The position numbers and the translations under genes were made by a program. From Modestobacter sp. (lineage in GTDB: Bacteria > Actinomycetota > Actinomycetes > Mycobacteriales > Geodermatophilaceae), in assembly GCA_025963425.1 (NCBI GenBank), contig JAOPUQ010000189.1, forward strand, positions 1 through 5,858: 5,858 bases of DNA, given 5' to 3'. Positions 1 through 5,858 of the stretch are shown here, piece by piece. Position 1 is the first letter of the stretch, and the number at the start of each line of letters is the position of its first letter. The notes under the pieces were generated by a model, which searched no databases, was not told the origin of the DNA, and saw nothing but the letters and a program-made list of their open reading frames with translations.

Positions 1-1461
<1,461 letters not shown>

Positions 1462-1580
1462 GTCGTCCGATCCGTCGGGGGTGGGCCGAGGGTCCAGCCT
1501 GCCCGGAGCCCGCGCACCAGACAACTCGCGGCGATCGGTCCCACGCTGCGCGCGGGTGCCGGAGCAGGCAGGGTCGACCC
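1462..1580. promoter_or_regulatory. Divergent intergenic region between DUF853 ATPase and hydroxyacid dehydrogenase
   Basis: This 119-base gap must hold the promoters of both divergent genes. For the minus-strand gene there is a possible -35 TTGTCT (1519-1524). A weak -10 CAGGCT (1496-1501) lies 17 bases from it, matching only the key A and T of TAnnnT. I see no convincing plus-strand promoter. Just before the plus-strand start, AGGG at 1570-1573 lies 7 bases from the GTG and serves as a Shine-Dalgarno. No clear operator palindrome is visible. Confidence 0.35.
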
Positions 1581-2561
1581 GTGCCCACCCCCGCCTCCGT
1601 CGTGGTCCTGGACGACTGGCAGGACGTCGCGTTGTCCGTGGCCGACTGGTCGCCGCTGGCCGGACGGGCCGAGGTCGTCCGGCACACCGACCACCTCGCC
1701 GACGCCGATGCCCTGGTCGACCGGCTGTCCGGCGCGGACGTGGTCGTGGCGATGCGGGAGCGCACCCCGTTCCCCGCCGATGTGCTGGCCCGGCTGCCCC
1801 GGCTGCGGCTGCTGGTCACCACGGGCATGGCGAACGCCGCCATCGACGTCGCCGCGACGGCCGCGCGGGGTGTGGTCGTCAGCGGCACCTCGGGCGGGTC
1901 GGCGGCCACCGCGGAGCTGGCCTGGGCGCTGGTGCTGGCGATCGCCCGCGACGTTCCCGGTGACGACCGGGCGGTCCGGGCCGGGCGCTGGCAGGAGCAC
2001 CTCGGGATGGAGCTGGCCGGCTCGACCCTGGGGCTGCTCGGGCTGGGCCGGATCGGCTCGGTGATGGCCCGGTACGCCCGGGCCTTCGACATGCGGGTGC
2101 TGGCCTGGAGCGAGCACCTGACCGCCGAGCGGGCGGCCGAGCACGGCGCGCGGCTGGTCGACCGCGAGGAGCTGTTCCGGGGCAGCGACGTGGTGTCGGT
2201 CCACCTGCGGCTGTCCGAGCGCACCCGCGGCCTGGTCGGCGCACCGGAGCTGCGGCTGCTCGGCCCGGACGGGCGGCTGGTCAACACCTCCCGCGGCCCG
2301 ATCGTGGACGAGGCGGCGCTGGTGGCGGCGCTGCACGCCGGAACCATCGCCGGCGCGGCGCTGGACGTCTTCGAGGTCGAGCCGCTGCCGGTCGACTCGC
2401 CGCTGCGCACCGCACCCCGCACGGTCCTGACCCCGCACGTCGGCTACGTGTCCCGGCAGTCCTACGCGGCGATGTACGGCCAGTGCGTCGAGGACGTCGT
2501 GGCGTGGCTGGACGGTGCCCCGGTCCGGGTGCTGTCGCCGGGATCGGCCGAGCGGTCCTAG
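1581..2561 (+). CDS. D-2-hydroxyacid dehydrogenase (NAD(P)-dependent, SerA-like without ACT domain)
   Basis: This 326-residue protein is the usual length for a single-subunit D-2-hydroxyacid dehydrogenase. Such enzymes interconvert a 2-hydroxyacid and a 2-oxoacid with NAD(P)(H) in the cytosol. A substrate-domain half with TGMANAAID (81-89) precedes the Rossmann half, whose GLGRIG (154-159) binds the dinucleotide. The catalytic triad is present: R238 in NTSRGP, E267 in DVFEVEP (29 residues later, the family spacing) and H286 in TPHVGY. The C-terminus lacks the ACT regulatory domain of many SerA enzymes, so serine feedback control is unlikely. TGMxNAxID and PHVGYVS recall the uncharacterised PGDH-like branch, so a true role in serine synthesis is doubtful and the substrate is unknown. 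After the second Rossmann strand comes W176-S177-E178 instead of the common Asp, which leaves NAD versus NADP preference open. The GTG start is supported by AGGG 7 bases upstream. The stop is 9 bases before the next gene, suggesting an operon. Confidence 0.92.
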   Translation: MPTPASVVVLDDWQDVALSVADWSPLAGRAEVVRHTDHLADADALVDRLSGADVVVAMRERTPFPADVLARLPRLRLLVTTGMANAAIDVAATAARGVVVSGTSGGSAATAELAWALVLAIARDVPGDDRAVRAGRWQEHLGMELAGSTLGLLGLGRIGSVMARYARAFDMRVLAWSEHLTAERAAEHGARLVDREELFRGSDVVSVHLRLSERTRGLVGAPELRLLGPDGRLVNTSRGPIVDEAALVAALHAGTIAGAALDVFEVEPLPVDSPLRTAPRTVLTPHVGYVSRQSYAAMYGQCVEDVVAWLDGAPVRVLSPGSAERS

Positions 2562-2570
2562 GGTCGGCGC

Positions 2571-3017
2571 ATGCCTCTTGATGGTGAGTACGAGCCGAGT
2601 CCGGAGAAGTGGGTCCGCGACCAGGTGGAGCTCTACGAGCGCACCGGCGGGCGGGAGGGCAACACCCTGATGGACCGGGGCCTCCCGGTCGTCCTCTTCA
2701 GCACCCGCGGCGCCAAGAGCGGCAAGGTGCGCAAGAACCCGCTCATGCGCGTCGAGCACAACGGGGCCTACGCGATGGTGGCCTCCAAGGGCGGCGCGCC
2801 GGAGCACCCGACCTGGTACTACAACGTCAAGGCCCATCCCGACCAGGTGACGGTGCAGGACGGACCGGAGCCCTGGGACGGCGCCGCCCGCGAGGTGACC
2901 GGGGCGGAGAAGGCCGAGTGGTGGGAGCGTGCCGTCGCGGCCTTCCCCGACTACGCCGAGTACCAGCGCAAGACCGACCGGGAGATCCCCCTCTTCGTCG
3001 TCGAGCGGAAGAGCTGA
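2571..3017 (+). CDS. F420H2-dependent (Ddn-like) nitroreductase-family oxidoreductase
   Basis: This 148-residue protein has the compact split beta-barrel plan of FDOR-A / Ddn-like deazaflavin-dependent reductases. These enzymes use reduced coenzyme F420 to reduce quinones, enones or nitro compounds; the mycobacterial member activates pretomanid. The family hallmarks appear in order: a basic TRGAKSGKVRKNPL segment (45-58), VASKGG (70-75, family phosphate/F420-contact region), HPTWYYNVKAHP (79-90), and a C-terminal FPDYAEYQRKTDREIPLFVVE (125-145). The natural substrate cannot be read from the sequence, and quinone reduction or protection from oxidative stress is only one option. The ATG start has AGGG at 2560-2563, which overlaps the TAG stop of the preceding gene, at 7-base spacing. 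This supports translation from a shared transcript. The stop TGA overlaps the degraded first codon of the SDR pseudogene. No signal peptide or membrane segment is visible. The family call is firm. Confidence 0.93.
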   Translation: MPLDGEYEPSPEKWVRDQVELYERTGGREGNTLMDRGLPVVLFSTRGAKSGKVRKNPLMRVEHNGAYAMVASKGGAPEHPTWYYNVKAHPDQVTVQDGPEPWDGAAREVTGAEKAEWWERAVAAFPDYAEYQRKTDREIPLFVVERKS

Positions 3018-3450
3018 GCGCCCCGGTCGTCGTCGTCACCGGTGCCAGTGACGGCATCGGTGCGGCGGCGGCCGAGCTGGGCGCCTCGTACGCCTCCCGG
3101 GAGCTGACCGCAGACGGCCACGAGCGCACCTTCCAGGTCGACCACCTGGCGCCCTACCTGCTCACCCCGGCTGCTCGAGCCGCAGCTGCGGGCGGCGCGC
3201 GGCCGGGTGGTGACCACCGCGTCGTTCATGCACCGGCCTGGCGTTCCGGACGCCGCTCAGCGCCGTCCTCCGTACCCCGGCGCAGGGTGCCGACAGCCTG
3301 GTCTGGCTCGCCACCGCCGACGCCGGGTGGCACACGGGCAGCTACTTCGCCGACCGGTCCCGGAGCCGGCGGCTGCCGGCGGCCGCGGACGGCGCGCGGG
3401 CGGCTGAGCTGTGGGAGCTCTCCGCGGAGCTCGTGGGGCTGCCCTCCTGA
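3014..3450 (+). pseudogene. Degraded short-chain dehydrogenase/reductase (SDR), deletions plus two frameshifts
   Basis: Three frames must be joined to read an SDR. Frame one (3014 to about 3166) gives VVVVTGASDGIG, the Rossmann TGxxxGxG motif, and then jumps to RELTADGHERTFQVDHLAPY. Frame two (about 3168-3236) gives LLEPQLRAARGRVVTTASF. Frame three (3238-3450) gives GADSLVWLATAD and an AELWELSAELVGLPS end with a TGA stop. About 144 residues remain, against roughly 270-300 in intact relatives. The NNAG motif is lost between the first two recognisable blocks. The catalytic YxxxK motif is lost at or near 3236, so no active enzyme can be made. The first frameshift fits one extra C in the CCCC run at 3165-3168. 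The second sits at the 3236-3238 deletion junction. The first codon is CTG in CTGA, overlapping the upstream TGA, where an ATGA or GTGA overlap would be expected. The intact ancestor was probably the third gene of this operon. SDR identity is firm; the original substrate is unknown. Confidence 0.88.
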
Positions 3451-3467
3451 GCGTGGGGCTCAGCGGG
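3443..3467. terminator. Hairpin over both stop codons of convergent genes, likely bidirectional terminator
   Basis: CTGAGC (3447-3452) and GCTCAG (3458-3463) form a perfect 6-bp stem around the 5-base loop GTGGG. A C-C mismatch then allows three further pairs (3443-3445 with 3465-3467, one of them G-T). The left arm carries the SDR pseudogene stop (3448-3450), and the right arm carries the transporter stop (3460-3462, minus strand). No T-run follows on either strand, so it would be a non-canonical terminator. Only 9 bases separate the two stops and no other terminator candidate sits in the gap. Confidence 0.5.
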
Positions 3468-4845
3468 AGAGGGCCGGCTCGGCGGGCGCGGCGTCCTGCA
3501 CGCTCGCGTGCGGCTGCGGCATGAGCAGCAGGGCGATGAAGGAGACGACCGCGCAGCCGATGATGTACACCGAGATCCAGGTCGAGGCGCCGGTGCCCGC
3601 CAGGATGGCGGCCGCGATCAGGGGGGCCGGCCCGCCGGCGATGACGGACGCGAGCTGGTACCCGAGTCCGGCGCCGCTGTACCGGACGCCGGTGCCGAAC
3701 GTCTCGGAGATCAGCGCTGCCTGCGGGCCGTACATGATGTCGTGCACCACGAGCGACAGCACGATCGCCAGCAGCACCAGCCCGCTTTCCCTGGTGTTGA
3801 GCAGGCCGTAGTACGGGAAGGCGAAGGCCGCCGTCGCCACGATGCCGATGCCGTAGACGAGTCGCCGGCCGATCACGTCCGACAGGTACCCGAAGAACGG
3901 CACGCTGACGAAGCCGATGGCCGCGGCGATGAGCACGTCGTTGAGCAGCGACCCGCGCTCCAGCTTCAGCTCCTCGGTGCCGTAGGCGAGCACGAAGGTG
4001 ATGAACAGGTAGAACGGCGCCTGCTCGGCCATCCGGACGAGCGCCGAGGTGATGATCGCGCGCGGCTGGGTCCGGATCACCTCGAGCACCGGCTGCTTCA
4101 CCACCGCCTTCTGCTGCCGCACCCGGGCGAACGCCGGGGTCTCCAGCACGGCCAGCCGCACGTAGAAGCCGACCCCGACCAGGACGACGCTGATCAGGAA
4201 GGGGATCCGCCAGCCCCAGTCGTCGAAGGCCTCGGCCCCGGTCACCTTGGTGACCAGCTTGACGGCCAGCGTGGACAGCAGCAGCCCGATCGGGACGCCG
4301 AGCTGAGGGAGGCTGGCCATGAAGCCGTGCCGCTTGCGCGTGCCCCACTCCATGGACATGAGCACCGAGCCGCCCCACTCGCCGCCCACACCGATGCCCT
4401 GCACGATGCGCAGCAGGGTCAGCAGGATCGGCGCCCACACCCCGATGGTGGCGTAGCCGGGGAGCACGCCCATCAGCGCCGTCGCAGCGCCCATCAGGCT
4501 CAGCGTGGCGATCAGCGCGGCCTTGCGGCCGATCCGGTCGCCCATCTGCCCGAAGATCGCGGCACCGATCGGACGCGCGGCGAACCCGACGAACTGGGTG
4601 GAGAAGGAGAGCAGCGTGCCGGCCAACGGGGACTCGTCGGGGAAGAACACCGACGGGAACACCAGGGCCGCGGCGGTGCCGTAGAGGAAGAAGTCGTACC
4701 ACTCGATCGTGGTGCCGATGGTGCTGGCGACGGCGGCCTTCGTGCGTTGCGAGCGCCGGGTGGCGGGGTCCAACGACGTGGACGGCGGGCCGGCCGGATC
4801 GGGCGATGCCGAGCCGTCGGGGTGTTCGGACGTGGAACGGGACAT
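3460..4845 (-). CDS. MFS transporter, metabolite:H+ symporter (MHS) family
   Basis: This 461-residue inner-membrane protein has about 12 predicted helices, roughly at 43-66, 76-98, 110-128, 135-157, 176-196, 211-231, 264-287, 302-321, 329-348, 355-375, 393-415 and 422-442. MHS signatures are clear: TIGTTIEWYDFFLYG (42-56), the loop 2-3 motif GQMGDRIGRK (99-108), RIVQGIGVGGEWGG (146-159) and a second-half SDVIGRR (322-328). MHS members (ProP, ShiA, KgtP, citrate carriers) import osmolytes or organic acids with protons; which substrate applies here is not evident. A hydrophilic Ser/Pro-rich tail (1-36) precedes helix 1, and no long C-terminal coiled coil like that of osmosensing ProP is present. 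The ATG at 4845 is chosen because GAGGGGG lies 6 bases upstream; an in-frame TTG at 4932 would add 29 poorly membrane-like residues with no ribosome site. It converges on the SDR pseudogene and lies 100 bases downstream of the FUSC gene on the same strand. Confidence 0.94.
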   Translation of the reverse strand: MSRSTSEHPDGSASPDPAGPPSTSLDPATRRSQRTKAAVASTIGTTIEWYDFFLYGTAAALVFPSVFFPDESPLAGTLLSFSTQFVGFAARPIGAAIFGQMGDRIGRKAALIATLSLMGAATALMGVLPGYATIGVWAPILLTLLRIVQGIGVGGEWGGSVLMSMEWGTRKRHGFMASLPQLGVPIGLLLSTLAVKLVTKVTGAEAFDDWGWRIPFLISVVLVGVGFYVRLAVLETPAFARVRQQKAVVKQPVLEVIRTQPRAIITSALVRMAEQAPFYLFITFVLAYGTEELKLERGSLLNDVLIAAAIGFVSVPFFGYLSDVIGRRLVYGIGIVATAAFAFPYYGLLNTRESGLVLLAIVLSLVVHDIMYGPQAALISETFGTGVRYSGAGLGYQLASVIAGGPAPLIAAAILAGTGASTWISVYIIGCAVVSFIALLLMPQPHASVQDAAPAEPALSR

Positions 4846-4851
4846 ACGGGG

Positions 4852-4858
4852 CCCCCTC
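4852..4858 (-). promoter_or_regulatory. Strong Shine-Dalgarno for the MHS transporter
   Basis: On the minus strand GAGGGGG lies 6 bases before the ATG at 4845. It is the best ribosome site in the window and decides the start of the transporter against the upstream TTG at 4932. Its G-run is part of a GGGGCCCC palindrome (4848-4855). Confidence 0.8.
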
Positions 4859-4890
4859 GAGCCCGCCGCGGCGATCTCCACGGCGACCGA

Positions 4891-4906
4891 TGTGACGGAG
4901 GTCACC
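4891..4906. promoter_or_regulatory. CRP/GlxR-like operator upstream of the MHS transporter
   Basis: TGTGA-CGGAGG-TCACC matches the CRP/GlxR consensus TGTGA-N6-TCACA at nine of ten fixed bases. It lies in the 100-base gap between the FUSC stop and the transporter start, with 45 bases between the palindrome edge and the ATG. Actinobacterial cAMP-responsive regulators of this family control carbon-uptake genes, so control of a metabolite symporter would fit. No clear -10/-35 pair is visible near it, so activation and repression cannot be told apart. The match could be chance, but its position in a non-coding gap favours function. Confidence 0.45.
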
Positions 4907-4945
4907 GTGCTCCGGACGCGGGGCGCCGTCAATCCGAAGGCGTGC

Positions 4946-5858
4946 TCATCCCGTCAGGTCGGCCCTGATCCGCCGGGCCACCGCCTCCGCGAGCTCGGAC
5001 TCCCCACGGGCACGCGCACCCAGCAGCGCCCAGCCGAGGTCTCCGACCTGCCGGGAGCGCCGCCGCCAGGCGTCGGCCCCCGGCGCGGAGAACAGCTCGG
5101 CGCGGGCGGCGGTGGCCACCTCGTTGAGGGCGACGAGCGCGTCGTGCAGGTCCCGGTCGGCCGTCGTCCCGCCGGGCACGGTGGCGGCCCTGACCGCCTG
5201 CTCCGCCGTGGCGGTGACCGCCGTGGGCAGCCGGCGGCTGCCGGCCCGGGCGAAGAGGAGGAAGCCGGCGACCAGGGCGACGACGATGCCCACGAGCGTC
5301 TCCTCGATCCGCGCCGCGATCAGCGCCGTACCCGGACCGGCGGGGGCCCCCAGGTGCACCAGCAGCAGCGAGACCGGGGTGAGGCAGGAGACGGCGAGGA
5401 CGTACTGGTGGGCGATGAACAGCTCGATGCCGATCAGCAGCAGCGCGACGAGCACCACGGTCACCGCGGTCGGTGGCTGGACCGCGAAGACCACACCCGC
5501 GATCGCGGTGCCGAGCAGGGTGCCGGTGACGCGGTGGAAGGCGCGGGCCCGGGCATGCCGCGCGTCGGTGCCCAGTAGGACCGCGACCGCGGAGGTCGCC
5601 GCCCAGTAGGGGGCGGGCAGTCCGATGGCGACCGCGACCAGACCCGCCGCGGCGACCCCCAGGCCGATCCGGGCGGCGGTGGTGGTCCACAGCGGGGTGC
5701 GCCGCCGTGCCGTCCGGCCCGGCTGCCGCTGCACCGCCGGGAGCTCCGGGCCACGGGCCGGGTCGACGGGCGGCAGGGCGCGGAAGAACCGCGCCTCGAC
5801 CTCCTCCCGGGAGGGCTGCAGCGACGGCCGGCGGCGGCTGCCGACGGCGACCGCGGCG
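4946..5858 (-). CDS. FUSC-family membrane protein, C-terminal half (5' end cut by window)
   Basis: The frame is open to the right edge and gives 303 residues ending at a TGA. The first 60 or so visible residues are a hydrophilic, Arg/Pro-rich linker (with EEVEARFFRALPP). About six membrane segments follow, near 63-80, 84-97, 111-125, 131-148, 152-169 and 187-203. PYWAATSAVAVLLG (83-96), then the conserved basic TDARHARARAFHRVTGTLLG (97-116), is the FUSC_2 hallmark. The C-terminal 100 residues (204-303) are a soluble, probably helical tail. FUSC proteins (fusaric-acid resistance / AaeB / YccS relatives) are envelope proteins linked to export of aromatic acids and other small compounds; the substrate here is not evident. 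Such proteins usually carry two similar membrane halves, so the N-terminal half should lie beyond the window. A GTG at 5734 could mimic a start but has no reason to be one, because coding-like sequence continues upstream. The MHS transporter follows on the same strand after 100 bases, perhaps under its own promoter. Confidence 0.85.
   Translation of the reverse strand, partial: AAVAVGSRRRPSLQPSREEVEARFFRALPPVDPARGPELPAVQRQPGRTARRRTPLWTTTAARIGLGVAAAGLVAVAIGLPAPYWAATSAVAVLLGTDARHARARAFHRVTGTLLGTAIAGVVFAVQPPTAVTVVLVALLLIGIELFIAHQYVLAVSCLTPVSLLLVHLGAPAGPGTALIAARIEETLVGIVVALVAGFLLFARAGSRRLPTAVTATAEQAVRAATVPGGTTADRDLHDALVALNEVATAARAELFSAPGADAWRRRSRQVGDLGWALLGARARGESELAEAVARRIRADLTG

Noticed and set aside
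3035..3052. GTCAC-N8-GTGAC inverted repeat
   Set aside because: It falls in the codons for the SDR VTGASD nucleotide-binding motif, so the symmetry is most likely a codon coincidence.
3207..3407. Short 66-codon frame starting GTG inside the SDR remnant
   Set aside because: Its first ten residues are the middle piece of the SDR, and the rest is out-of-frame Arg/Pro/Gly sequence past the second frameshift.
3415..3432. GAGCTC repeated around TCCGCG, a possible hairpin
   Set aside because: Both copies are codons for the conserved SDR tail (ELSAEL), GAGCTC is self-complementary anyway, and no T-run follows.
4846..4932. Upstream TTG start adding 29 residues to the MHS transporter
   Set aside because: It has no ribosome site, and the ATG at 4845 has a near-ideal one. 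The extension would also absorb the whole regulatory gap and the CRP-like site.
4927..4932. TTGACG on the minus strand as a -35 box for the transporter
   Set aside because: The hexamer 17 bases downstream (CACGGT) is not an acceptable -10, and neighbouring spacings are no better.
3508..4968. Plus-strand open frame of 486 codons antisense to the MHS transporter
   Set aside because: Its composition is highly charged low complexity (Glu/Asp/Arg/His/Gln), as expected opposite a membrane protein. The transporter frame is unmistakable.
5732..5734. GTG at 5734 as the start of a short FUSC protein
   Set aside because: The frame continues to the window edge with plausible linker sequence, and the family normally has a second membrane half upstream.

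Overview
The window is very GC-rich (clearly above 65-70% by eye, with G/C at most third codon positions). It contains a deazaflavin (F420)-type oxidoreductase. Together these point to a high-GC actinobacterium; Geodermatophilaceae or a relative is my guess from protein style, not something the sequence proves. The window looks chromosomal. I see no mobile element, phage gene, CRISPR array, tRNA or rRNA.

Layout, left to right. (1) 1-1461, minus strand: most of a HerA/YjgR-like (DUF853) ATPase, with its C-terminal end cut off by the window edge. (2) 1462-1580: a 119-base divergent intergenic region. (3) 1581-3450, plus strand: a tightly packed set made of a D-2-hydroxyacid dehydrogenase, then after a 9-base gap a small F420H2-dependent (Ddn-like) oxidoreductase, then a badly decayed short-chain dehydrogenase/reductase (SDR) pseudogene whose first codon overlaps the stop of the gene before it. 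(4) 3443-3467: a hairpin whose two arms contain the stop codons of the converging pseudogene and transporter gene, probably a shared terminator. (5) 3460-4845, minus strand: a complete major facilitator transporter of the metabolite:H+ symporter (MHS) type. It has a strong ribosome binding site, and a CRP/GlxR-like palindrome lies 45 bases upstream of its start. (6) 4946-5858, minus strand: the C-terminal half of a FUSC-family membrane protein that runs off the right edge.

The plus-strand genes look like a small redox operon (NAD(P)-linked hydroxyacid oxidation or reduction, F420-linked reduction, and formerly an SDR). No substrate can be read from the sequence. The MHS transporter probably imports an organic acid, osmolyte or similar metabolite with protons, possibly under cAMP/CRP-type control. 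The FUSC protein, on the same strand and upstream of it, may export aromatic or other small acids.

I found no convincing new multi-gene system. The points most worth a second look are the SDR pseudogene and its deletion/frameshift structure, the stop-codon hairpin, the CRP-like operator, and the pairing of the hydroxyacid dehydrogenase with the F420 enzyme.
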